From an uncultured Bacteroidota bacterium (GTDB lineage Bacteria; Bacteroidota; Bacteroidia; Bacteroidales; SZUA-534), in the NCBI GenBank assembly GCA_937885735.1, contig CALABN010000092.1:1-6019 (forward strand): a stretch of DNA of 6,019 bases, written 5' to 3'. Positions 1 through 6,019 of the stretch are shown one piece after another; positions within the stretch are counted from its first letter, which is position 1; the number at the start of each line of letters is the position of its first letter. The translations under genes were made by a program, and so were the position numbers. The notes beneath the pieces were generated by a model. That model searched no databases. It was not told where the DNA came from and saw only the letters and a program-made list of their open reading frames with translations.

Positions 1-581
1 GACCCGTTTACATAGGAGAGTAGAGCATCTTTTACCTTGGAAGACATGTATATCGTATCAAGGCGCTGCTCCTTCCTGTATATCTGAATAGAGGATTTCT
101 CAAAGTTGCTATCCTGTATATTGATTCCTGCAAGCTCTGATACACGCATTCCGCATCCATAAAGGGTTTCAAGGATTGCCCGGTTGCGGTATCCCGTTTC
201 GCTGTCAAGGTCTACTGCATTGATTAAGTTGTTTACTTCTTCGGGAGTGAGCACCGATGGCAGTTTGCGACCAATTTTTGGCGTTTCAATCATTGCCGAT
301 GGGTCTTTTTCCAGAATGTCGTGTACAACTAAGTATTTGAAGAATGATTTAATTCCTGACAAGATGCGTGCTTGAGAGTTTACACTCATAGCCTTAACAT
401 CGTTAATTTCGTCGATAAAGGCACGAATGTCAGCCTGTTGCACCTTTTCAGGACTGTCGATTTTACAAAAATCAACAAATTTTTGAATGTCCTTCAGATA
501 GGCTTCAATGGTGGACTCGGATAAGGACTTCTCCAATAGTAGGAAGTTCTTGTAACTTTCAAAATAATCTGCCCAAATCAT
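1..581 (-). CDS. xerD: Tyrosine recombinase XerD-like, N-terminal 193 residues (partial at left edge)
   Basis: Partial gene running off the left edge; 193 residues are visible of the roughly 300 usual for XerD. The family pairs with XerC to resolve chromosome dimers at dif during division. Residues 1-90 form the SAM-like core-binding domain, with LLLEKSLSESTIEAYLKDI near the start and SQARILSGIKSFFKYL at about 69-84. The linker PKIGRKLP (101-108) is typical of Bacteroides XerD. The catalytic domain begins at about 110, and its first catalytic arginine is R146 in YGCGMRVSEL. K170 lies exactly 24 residues later, the same spacing as R148-K172 in E. coli XerD. The beta-hairpin around it is odd: the usual GKGxKxR is replaced by RKEQRLD. 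The remaining catalytic residues (H, R, H/W, Y) lie beyond the window. An in-frame TAG nine bases upstream supports the ATG at 581-579. Another XerC/D-family integrase is possible, but the chromosomal setting and N-terminal similarity favour housekeeping XerD. Confidence 0.9.
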   Translation of the reverse strand, partial: MIWADYFESYKNFLLLEKSLSESTIEAYLKDIQKFVDFCKIDSPEKVQQADIRAFIDEINDVKAMSVNSQARILSGIKSFFKYLVVHDILEKDPSAMIETPKIGRKLPSVLTPEEVNNLINAVDLDSETGYRNRAILETLYGCGMRVSELAGINIQDSNFEKSSIQIYRKEQRLDTIYMSSKVKDALLSYVNG

Positions 582-626
582 AACTAACTAAGTTTAAGTT
601 CATATATTAAACATAATTCAATGACT

Positions 627-634
627 CAAAAATA
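627..634 (-). promoter_or_regulatory. Candidate Bacteroidota -7 element for the recombinase gene
   Basis: Read on the minus strand this is TATTTTTG, a full match to the Bacteroidota -7 consensus TAnnTTTG. It lies about 45 bases upstream of the recombinase ATG, implying a leader of roughly 40 nt. No good -33 TTTG is seen at the expected spacing: the nearest TTG triplet is only 13 bases upstream. The call therefore rests on the -7 element and its position. Confidence 0.5.
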
Positions 635-668
635 GTTAATATTGTTACAATGCTAATTCGAAAAATGG

Positions 669-676
669 TATGTTTG
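669..676 (+). promoter_or_regulatory. Candidate Bacteroidota -7 element for pta-ackA
   Basis: TATGTTTG matches the Bacteroidota -7 consensus TAnnTTTG exactly and ends 36 bases before the pta ATG, giving a predicted A/T-rich leader of about 30 nt. A TTG at 642-644 is the best -33 candidate, but its 24-base spacer is longer than the usual 19-21. The leader holds no Shine-Dalgarno sequence, as is normal for this phylum. No operator palindrome is evident. Confidence 0.55.
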
Positions 677-712
677 TGACATTAAAAAAGTCGATTTTAA
701 TCATAACATAAT

Positions 713-1723
713 ATGAACCTTTTAGAACAAATCAAGGAAAATGCCAAAGGGCAGAAACAGACAATTGTTTTGCCAGAAGGCTATGAGGAGCGCACCATTA
801 AGGCCGCTGATGCAGTTATTGAACAGGGTATTGCCGACATCATATTGATAGGCAACAAGGCTGAACTTGAAAACAAGGCAAAGGAATTCGGCCTTAAGAA
901 CATTTGCAAGGCTCAGATTGTCGATCCTGAGAACAATCCTCGCCAACAAGAGTTTATCGACAAGTTGGTTGAACTTCGCAAGAACAAAGGCATGACACCT
1001 GAAGAGGCTGCCAAATTGTTGAAAAATCCATTGTACTTGGGTGCAATGATTGTCAAGGTGGGTATGGCGCAAGGTGAGGTTGCCGGAGCCGACAATGCTA
1101 CTGGCGACGTTCTTCGTCCTGCATTCCAGATTGTTAAGACAAAACCAGGTGTTTCATGCGTATCTGGTGCCTTTGTGATGATTATGAAGGACAAGACTTA
1201 TGGTGACAATGGCATCATGGTATTTGCCGACTGCGCCGTTTTGCCTGTGCCTTCTGCTCAGGAATTGGCTCAGATTGCCGTTGAGACTGGCAAGACTGCC
1301 AAAGCCATTGCCAAAATCCAGGATCCTAAAGTGGTTATCTTGAGTTTCTCTACAAAGGGTAGTGCAAAGCATGAGGTTGTTGACAAGGTTATTGAGGCAA
1401 CCAAACTTGCAAAGGAAATGGCTCCTGACATGAAGATTGATGGCGAGTTACAGGCTGATGCCGCATTGGTTCCATCGGTCGCTAAAAAGAAGGCTCCTGA
1501 AAGCAGCATAGCAGGAAGTGCCAATGTATTGGTATTCCCTTCGCTTGAAACTGGCAACATTTGCTACAAGTTGGTTCAACGTTTGGCTGGTGCTGAGGCT
1601 TACGGTCCAATTCTTCAGGGTATGGCTGCTCCAATCAACGACCTTTCACGCGGTTGCTCGGTTGAAGATGTCATCAATGTTATTGCAATCACATGTAATC
1701 AGGCTATCGCTCTAAAACAATAA
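713..1723 (+). CDS. pta: Phosphate acetyltransferase (Pta), short single-domain type
   Basis: Interconverts acetyl-CoA plus phosphate and acetyl phosphate plus CoA in the cytoplasm, feeding acetate kinase. At 336 residues it is the compact PTA/PTB-domain form, like the 333-residue Methanosarcina thermophila enzyme, and lacks the extra N-terminal domains of E. coli Pta. The family opening motif LPEGYEERTIKAAD lies at 20-33. The core runs through GADNATGDVLRPAFQIV (125-141) to the C-terminal signature PINDLSRGCSVEDV (307-320). R89 and R135 sit at offset +2, and S312, R313 and D319 at offset +3, relative to the M. thermophila catalytic or CoA-binding residues R87, R133, S309, R310 and D316, so the enzyme looks active. 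The ATG is preceded by a -7 promoter element and followed directly by conserved sequence. The stop lies two bases before ackA, so the genes form one transcript. A phosphate butyryltransferase is a less likely alternative, given the DLSRGCS signature and the acetate kinase partner. Confidence 0.97.
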   Translation: MNLLEQIKENAKGQKQTIVLPEGYEERTIKAADAVIEQGIADIILIGNKAELENKAKEFGLKNICKAQIVDPENNPRQQEFIDKLVELRKNKGMTPEEAAKLLKNPLYLGAMIVKVGMAQGEVAGADNATGDVLRPAFQIVKTKPGVSCVSGAFVMIMKDKTYGDNGIMVFADCAVLPVPSAQELAQIAVETGKTAKAIAKIQDPKVVILSFSTKGSAKHEVVDKVIEATKLAKEMAPDMKIDGELQADAALVPSVAKKKAPESSIAGSANVLVFPSLETGNICYKLVQRLAGAEAYGPILQGMAAPINDLSRGCSVEDVINVIAITCNQAIALKQ

Positions 1724-1725
1724 TC

Positions 1726-2919
1726 ATGAACGTATTAGTATTGAATTGTGGCAGTTCATCGCTGAAGTATCAGTTGATTGACATGAACACAAAATGTGTT
1801 TTGGCCAAAGGTATCTGCGAAAAAATTGGCATTGATGGATCTTCTTTGACTCACAAGCCAACAGGAAAGGACAACTTGGTGGTTGCCAAGGATATGCCTG
1901 ACCACAAGGCTGCTGTCAAAATGGTAATGGACGCCTTGCTTGACAAGAAATACGGTGTTGTTTCAAGTATGGACGAGATTCAGGCTGTTGGACACCGAGT
2001 ATTGCATGGTGGCAAATTCTACAGTGAGTCAATTGTCATTAACGAGGATGTAAAACGTGTCATTCGCGAGTGCTTTGACCTTGGTCCATTGCACAATCCG
2101 GCAAACTTGATTGGCATTGAGGCTTGCGAGTCGCTTATGGGCAAGACTCCTCAAGTGGCTGTATTTGACACTGCATTTCATCAGACTATGCCAAAGAAGG
2201 CATATCTATATGCGTTGCCATACGAATATTACGAAAAATATGCCATTCGCAAGTACGGTTTCCACGGAACAAGCCACAGTTATGTTTCGGGTAGGGCAAT
2301 AGACTTTGGCGGTCTTGACCCGAACAACTCAAAGGTTATTGTCGCCCACCTTGGCAATGGCGCAAGCATTTCGGCTGTACAAAACGGCAAGTGCGTTGAT
2401 ACAAGCATGGGACTGACTCCACTTGAAGGCCTGATTATGGGTACACGTAGTGGCGACATTGATCCTGCTGTTGTCCAGTATATAGCAAACAAGGAAAACA
2501 AGTCGGTTGACGAAGTGCTGAACATTCTGAACAAGAAGTCAGGTGTATTTGGCATTTCGGGTGTTTCAAGCGACTTCCGTGACCTTGAGGCAGCTTCAAA
2601 GGCTGGCAACGAGCGCGCTCAGATAGCTTTCGACGCATTTGCATATCGTGTCGCAAAATACATTGGCAGTTATGTTGCCGCTATGAACGGTGTTGATGCA
2701 ATTGCATTTACTGCTGGTCTTGGCGAGAACAATGGTCCTGCACGCAAGCAAATCTGCGATTACCTTACTTATCTAGGTCTTGAACTTGATGATGAAAAGA
2801 ACAAGATTCGTGGTGAAGAGGTCGTGATTTCTACAGCCAAATCAAAAGTGAAGGTTATGGTTATTCCTACTAACGAGGAACTTGCAATTGCAATGGAAAC
2901 AGTTCGTTTGGTTAAATAA
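1726..2919 (+). CDS. ackA: Acetate kinase (AckA)
   Basis: Transfers phosphate from acetyl phosphate to ADP, giving acetate and ATP; with Pta it forms the substrate-level phosphorylation step of acetate fermentation. At 397 residues it is full length for the ASKHA-fold acetate kinases. The N-terminal signature NCGSSSLKYQ lies at 7-16, and the second signature, around GFHGTSH, at 178-184. Residues that bind substrate or act in catalysis in the M. thermophila enzyme appear at the same numbers: N7, S10, S12, R91 (in GHRVLHGG), H123, D148 (VFDTAFHQTMP), H180, N211 (HLGNGAS), R241 (GTRSGD) and E384 (PTNEE). This match supports an active kinase and the chosen ATG, which also fits the two-base gap after pta. 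Its own ribosome binding site is not visible, so coupling to pta translation is likely. A terminator stem-loop begins 17 bases after the stop. A butyrate or propionate kinase is possible but less likely next to pta. Confidence 0.98.
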   Translation: MNVLVLNCGSSSLKYQLIDMNTKCVLAKGICEKIGIDGSSLTHKPTGKDNLVVAKDMPDHKAAVKMVMDALLDKKYGVVSSMDEIQAVGHRVLHGGKFYSESIVINEDVKRVIRECFDLGPLHNPANLIGIEACESLMGKTPQVAVFDTAFHQTMPKKAYLYALPYEYYEKYAIRKYGFHGTSHSYVSGRAIDFGGLDPNNSKVIVAHLGNGASISAVQNGKCVDTSMGLTPLEGLIMGTRSGDIDPAVVQYIANKENKSVDEVLNILNKKSGVFGISGVSSDFRDLEAASKAGNERAQIAFDAFAYRVAKYIGSYVAAMNGVDAIAFTAGLGENNGPARKQICDYLTYLGLELDDEKNKIRGEEVVISTAKSKVKVMVIPTNEELAIAMETVRLVK

Positions 2920-2935
2920 CAAAATCAGTATTGAC

Positions 2936-2967
2936 AAAAAAAGCGAAGCATTTGCTTCGCTTTTTTT
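2936..2967. terminator. Bidirectional intrinsic terminator between convergent operons
   Basis: Seven A residues (2936-2942) lead into the arm GCGAAGC (2943-2949), a four-base ATTT loop, the arm GCTTCGC (2954-2960) and seven T residues (2961-2967). The arms pair perfectly and the flanking A and T tracts mirror each other. The structure therefore works as a stem plus U-tract from either strand. It ends transcription of pta-ackA on plus and of the three-gene operon on minus. Its right edge overlaps the TAA stop (2968-2966) of the minus-strand 237-residue gene. Confidence 0.92.
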
Positions 2968-3679
2968 ATTTGCTCGTTTTGGCAAGCCTGTTTATTTCTT
3001 GATATAATAATTTTACGTCTTCTTCGTTCTTCATACGTATATGATTGTGTTGTACATATTTACGAATGTCGCTTTTGTGTGAGAAATACTGTTTGTAAAC
3101 TGCTCTGCGGGTTTTCGGTACAGTGTAGTAACCTTTTTTATCCCAAGCATATAATGTGCTTTTGTGATCAAAAGCGCCGGTTTTCTTGATGTTAGGATTG
3201 GCGTTTGTATATATTTCCTCCTTTGCTTCACACTTTTTCAAAACAGAAATGCTGTCGTCAAGGATTATTGCCAGATATCTGTCTTCGAAATCTTTCAGAC
3301 TTTTGTCATTTATGCTTTTGAATAATTCTGTTTTGCCACTTTTGTCTGTCAATGTGAAATTGTCAATAGAGTTCTTGTCAACAATTATTACGTTGTTTGA
3401 AATGTCGTTGCGGTAGATTAGATTGTCTTTGTAAGTGTCATATCTCAATTCAAGATTGTTGTAAATCTCGCCACTTTTCATTGTTATGCTTCCGGTCATC
3501 CAATCGCCTTTGTAAAAGGGGACACCGTCGAATGTTGCATAATAGTGTACAAATGGTTCGCCTGTTATATGTTGAATAGCTGTCCGTCTTGTTTGGCTTC
3601 CTTGTGCGCTCACAAAAAGTGAAATTGAGAAAAATGCTATTGTCAAAAATATTTTCATAAATATTGCCACGATTTTCAT
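2966..3679 (-). CDS. Secreted protein of unknown function, last gene of the minus-strand operon
   Basis: Full-length 237-residue protein that I cannot place in a named family. Residues 1-25 are a signal peptide: lysines near the start, then a hydrophobic core (FLTIAFFSISLFV), with probable signal peptidase I cleavage after VSA at 25. No lipobox cysteine is present, so it is probably periplasmic or surface-associated. The part from about 55 to 110 (KGDWMTGSITMKSGEIY, then LRYDTYKDNLIYR) looks like beta-strands. It recalls unnamed Bacteroidota secreted proteins built on a 'W..G.I...G..Y...L.Y' pattern. The C-terminal third (about 175-237) is rich in lysine and tyrosine and ends in a probable helix (NEEDVKLLYQEINRLAK). 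The ATG overlaps the upstream gene's TGA as ATGA, which suggests translational coupling. A second ATG at codon 8 (MKIFLTIAFF) would give a more compact signal peptide and cannot be excluded. The stop lies within the shared terminator. Confidence 0.85.
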   Translation of the reverse strand: MKIVAIFMKIFLTIAFFSISLFVSAQGSQTRRTAIQHITGEPFVHYYATFDGVPFYKGDWMTGSITMKSGEIYNNLELRYDTYKDNLIYRNDISNNVIIVDKNSIDNFTLTDKSGKTELFKSINDKSLKDFEDRYLAIILDDSISVLKKCEAKEEIYTNANPNIKKTGAFDHKSTLYAWDKKGYYTVPKTRRAVYKQYFSHKSDIRKYVQHNHIRMKNEEDVKLLYQEINRLAKTSK

Positions 3680-5316
3680 TTAACATTAATCAACTTAAAG
3701 TCGTTGATATATTTTCCGTCGTTTCCTATACCAAAGAAATCTATGACAAAATCGCCAGTTTCGTCAGAAAGAGGTATTTCGATGCTGTTTTGCGAAGAAG
3801 CATTGATGTTAGGATTCCAATAAATGGTTTGCTTTAGATTGGGCACTTTGTCTTTAGATTCACTTTTTGATTCGGATGCAACAACAGGTTGCTGAAAATT
3901 CTGAACAAGGAAAGAGTATGTTCCAGGTACTTGACATTTATTCCAAAAATCAAGTTTATTTGTCCATATCATAACTAAGCCGTTGTTAAACGCAATGTTG
4001 CCAAAGTGACGAGGTGAGTTTTGTGTGTCAACTTTTTTGATTTTGTCACTTCCGTTATCCATAATTTTGTCAAGCATTGTGAGTGGAATGCCGTCGACAA
4101 TAATGAAGGCTTTGTTCGGGTTGGTAATGCCTTTGTCGTTAACCACGTGCATTTCCTGAACGTCGTTATTCTTGCGTATACGAACAAATTTCAGGATCTC
4201 GCGGGTTATTTCTTTCATATTGCTGAAACTGATGTAATCAGAAGTCAACACAGAATGTCGAAGTTCTCCCACCACAAAATTGTCATAAGACAATGCTGGT
4301 CTGTCTGGAATATTATTGGCAATGGCGTATTGCTGAATGTCAAAGGCTTTGGCAATGACAGCCTTGTTAAGTTCGCTGCTGTCGATTTTTACGGTTGTTT
4401 CCGATAGGTTGACTGGTTCATTTACCTTAAAGCCGAATTGGTTTTTTAGTGTGATTTTGGCATTGAAATACGGCTCAAGTTGTTGGTTGAAGGCATTTAC
4501 GAAAACCTGCTGAGCGCCAAAGTATTCGTGAAGCAGGACACAGAAAGTGCCGGTGCTGTCGGTAATGTCGTATTTCATTCGGACAATGCTGTCTTGCAAC
4601 GATACAAGCACAATTGCATCAATGATAGGAGAGCCGGATTCTGCATCGGTTACGGTTCCCGTGACAATGATGCCATTGTACGGTAGCATAGATGCAAATC
4701 TCTCGTCTATGTTGTAGTCAGGACATTTGCCAATGGTGGGTTCTGGTTCTTCATCCCATTGTTTTTTGCTTATTATTCTTAATACACCGTTTGTGCATTT
4801 GTCAGAGAATGCTAGGTTTACCTTTGCATTGGGTTTGTATTCGTTTTTGTCGACAGTGATGACATTTTCACTAATTGAATGCTGCATCAAGTTTTGCTGG
4901 CTGCGCATAATTTGAGGCTGGTGATTGCCGAATCTGTTGCTGACATATATTTCCCTGTTGCAATAGTAATTGTCAATGTTGGGGTAGTTGGTGTATGCCC
5001 TTATTTTGTAATATCCTGATGATAGAGAGTCGGGGATAGGCAGTGAGCCTGACGCAATATTGCTGTCTTGCCTGGCTACTGTACCGGTTCCGACAATCCA
5101 TTCATTGTTTACGTCTGTCAAATCAACATATATGTCATGTCCTGGAACAGTGTCTATAAAATCGTTATTGGTAAAAGTGCAGAATAGAATGTTGTCGCCG
5201 GAAACGTAAGTGCTGCGGTCGACAATGAGAACGATTGGTTCTGTATCCGATTGCTGTGCTGTGGCAACAATCCAAATAGTTAATAATATGAATACTGAAA
5301 TTATTTTCCTGTTCAT
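3676..5316 (-). CDS. Secreted MG2 / carboxypeptidase-regulatory / TonB-plug-like protein
   Basis: 546-residue envelope protein with a Bacteroidota-type architecture. Residues 1-20 are a signal peptide cleaved after ATA. Residues 27-126 resemble an alpha-2-macroglobulin MG2 domain: the DRSTYVSGDNILF opening, a central strand pair and the SGYYKIRAYTNY signature at 100-111. About 150-185 may be another beta-sandwich. Residues 215-290 are a carboxypeptidase-regulatory-like domain (VTGTVTDAESGSPIIDA, then DSTGTFCV). Residues 385-455 resemble a TonB-receptor plug: AFIIVDGIPL, then DKIKKVDT, then FGNIAFNNGLVMIWTNK. The C-terminal 50 residues (TIYWNPNI, then SDETGDFVIDFFGI) match the beta-domain that closes related MG2-type proteins. 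No 22-strand barrel follows, so it is not a TonB-dependent receptor itself. From memory, related proteins are often 800-950 residues, so this is a short form. It starts 3 bases after the DUF4249-like gene and overlaps the next gene by 4 bases. Its ligand and role are unknown. Confidence 0.88.
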   Translation of the reverse strand: MNRKIISVFILLTIWIVATAQQSDTEPIVLIVDRSTYVSGDNILFCTFTNNDFIDTVPGHDIYVDLTDVNNEWIVGTGTVARQDSNIASGSLPIPDSLSSGYYKIRAYTNYPNIDNYYCNREIYVSNRFGNHQPQIMRSQQNLMQHSISENVITVDKNEYKPNAKVNLAFSDKCTNGVLRIISKKQWDEEPEPTIGKCPDYNIDERFASMLPYNGIIVTGTVTDAESGSPIIDAIVLVSLQDSIVRMKYDITDSTGTFCVLLHEYFGAQQVFVNAFNQQLEPYFNAKITLKNQFGFKVNEPVNLSETTVKIDSSELNKAVIAKAFDIQQYAIANNIPDRPALSYDNFVVGELRHSVLTSDYISFSNMKEITREILKFVRIRKNNDVQEMHVVNDKGITNPNKAFIIVDGIPLTMLDKIMDNGSDKIKKVDTQNSPRHFGNIAFNNGLVMIWTNKLDFWNKCQVPGTYSFLVQNFQQPVVASESKSESKDKVPNLKQTIYWNPNINASSQNSIEIPLSDETGDFVIDFFGIGNDGKYINDFKLINVK

Positions 5317-5319
5317 ATT

Positions 5320-6019
5320 CTAATTGTGAAAAAATATGGTAAAATCTTGTGGCAGGTCATATATTGCCATTGTGTCAGTATATGGGAAATATCCGTAATC
5401 ATAATTGTATGTTGTTTTTTGTCTAGGCGAAAAGCTAAATGAGCCACACTTTTTGCTTACTGACGAAACACAAAAGAAGCCTAATGAAATTAGGTTACTA
5501 GAACAGTTGATATTGCTGACCGGTTGCTTTTCTATTTGTCCGAATAAATAATTGACATTATTATGCTGTTCCATTATAGTATTCCAATAATTGTATTGTT
5601 TTTCAGATAGAGAGAACTGTTTTACCAATACATATTCACCATAATGCTGTAACTCGAAATCCAATCCTGGTATTATGGTGTCATTTCTGAGCTCGAATAG
5701 AATGTGAGGTGTTGTCAGTAATTGATTGTTTACGATTCTTTTGTTTTCATATTTAGAAGCATCGGCTAGAAATAATTGTCCATTGGCATTATATGGTCTA
5801 TATATGTATCTGTTTTCTGGAGGAATTATGCCAGGATAATGTTGATGAATTTGGAATTGGAAACTGGCAGTAGAAAGGAAGCTAATGAATACAAGGAATG
5901 TAAGAAATACAGTATTTCCAAAGTTGGAAAATAAGGACAGAATAATACTTACTGACCCTATGGAATATGCTCCGTTCTCATCATTAATGAAGTTATCAGA
6001 TATAATTTTGACCGATTCA
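5320..6019 (-). CDS. DUF4249-like envelope protein, C-terminal 232 residues (partial at right edge)
   Basis: The reading frame stays open from the right edge (first full codon 6018-6016) to the TAG at 5322-5320, so the start lies outside the window. An internal TTG at 5664 is not a credible start because coding similarity continues upstream of it. The C-terminal part matches DUF4249, a family of Bacteroidota outer-membrane-associated proteins usually made as lipoproteins. The matching stretches are VLVKQFSLSEKQYNYWNTI, then YLFGQIEKQPVSNINC, then LGFFCVSSVSKKCGSFSF, which correspond to the family's 'S.eaY.yW...LF..QPs.v.gNI......lGyFsassv..k' ending. A 30-residue tail with several tyrosines follows the family end. 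Visible residues 22-57 are unusually hydrophobic and lack the tryptophan or tyrosine pairs I expect there. Three bases separate this gene from the MG2-type gene downstream. DUF4249 genes commonly sit beside TonB receptors or similar plug-bearing proteins, which fits. Molecular function is unknown. Confidence 0.8.
   Translation of the reverse strand, partial: ESVKIISDNFINDENGAYSIGSVSIILSLFSNFGNTVFLTFLVFISFLSTASFQFQIHQHYPGIIPPENRYIYRPYNANGQLFLADASKYENKRIVNNQLLTTPHILFELRNDTIIPGLDFELQHYGEYVLVKQFSLSEKQYNYWNTIMEQHNNVNYLFGQIEKQPVSNINCSSNLISLGFFCVSSVSKKCGSFSFSPRQKTTYNYDYGYFPYTDTMAIYDLPQDFTIFFHN

Noticed and set aside
184..375. Plus-strand open frame of 63 codons
   Set aside because: It lies antisense inside the well-supported XerD-like gene and has no protein-like features or promoter of its own.
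681..701. Inverted repeat ATTAAAA / TTTTAAT in the pta leader
   Set aside because: The arms are seven A/T-only pairs with a seven-base loop, too weak to be a convincing regulatory hairpin in such A/T-rich DNA.
722..1560. Several minus-strand open frames of 72-116 codons inside pta
   Set aside because: They are antisense shadows of a highly conserved gene and resemble no known protein.
2280..2656. Minus-strand open frames of 109 and 73 codons inside ackA
   Set aside because: They overlap each other and the catalytic core of acetate kinase, so they are antisense shadows.
4021..4407. Plus-strand open frame of 128 codons opposite the MG2-type gene
   Set aside because: It is the longest antisense frame there, but its composition is that of a complement of a coding frame, with no signal peptide or recognisable motif.
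5320..5664. A separate 114-residue gene starting at TTG 5664
   Set aside because: The same frame is open to the window edge and DUF4249-like sequence continues upstream, so this is only the tail of a longer gene.
1..6019. CRISPR arrays, insertion sequences, tRNA or rRNA genes, attachment sites
   Set aside because: No regularly spaced direct repeats, terminal inverted repeats, transposase-like frames or RNA gene signatures were seen; the recombinase is of the housekeeping XerD kind, with no adjacent att-like repeats visible.

Overview
The window looks like a piece of a Bacteroidales (phylum Bacteroidota) chromosome. Four things point there. The two promoter -10-like elements match the Bacteroidota form TAnnTTTG, and no Shine-Dalgarno sequences are visible. 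The right half holds families typical of this phylum: a DUF4249-like protein and an MG2/carboxypeptidase-regulatory/plug-like envelope protein. The tyrosine recombinase at the left edge resembles Bacteroides XerD. Genus cannot be decided from the sequence alone.

Layout. Positions 1-581 (minus strand) hold the first 193 residues of a XerD-type recombinase that runs off the left edge. A 131-base divergent intergenic region (582-712) carries back-to-back promoter elements, one for each direction. Positions 713-2919 (plus strand) hold a compact pta-ackA operon, phosphate acetyltransferase followed two bases later by acetate kinase. All catalytic residues I could check are in place. A strong stem-loop flanked by A and T tracts (2936-2967) lies between ackA and the convergent right-hand operon and can terminate transcription in both directions.

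Positions 2966-6019 (minus strand) hold three tightly packed genes, read right to left. The first is the C-terminal part of a DUF4249-like protein that starts outside the window. After a 3-base gap comes a 546-residue secreted protein combining an MG2-like domain, a carboxypeptidase-regulatory-like domain and a TonB-plug-like segment without a beta-barrel. A 4-base ATGA overlap then leads to a 237-residue secreted protein of unknown function.

How the genes work together. Pta and AckA convert acetyl-CoA to acetate with ATP gain, the usual fermentative end step of these anaerobes. The three right-hand genes look co-transcribed and are probably co-translated. Two have signal peptides, and the start of the third lies outside the window. 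They most likely form an envelope or outer-membrane-associated module whose substrate and role are unknown, and this is the least described part of the window. I saw no mobile elements, CRISPR arrays, tRNA or rRNA genes.
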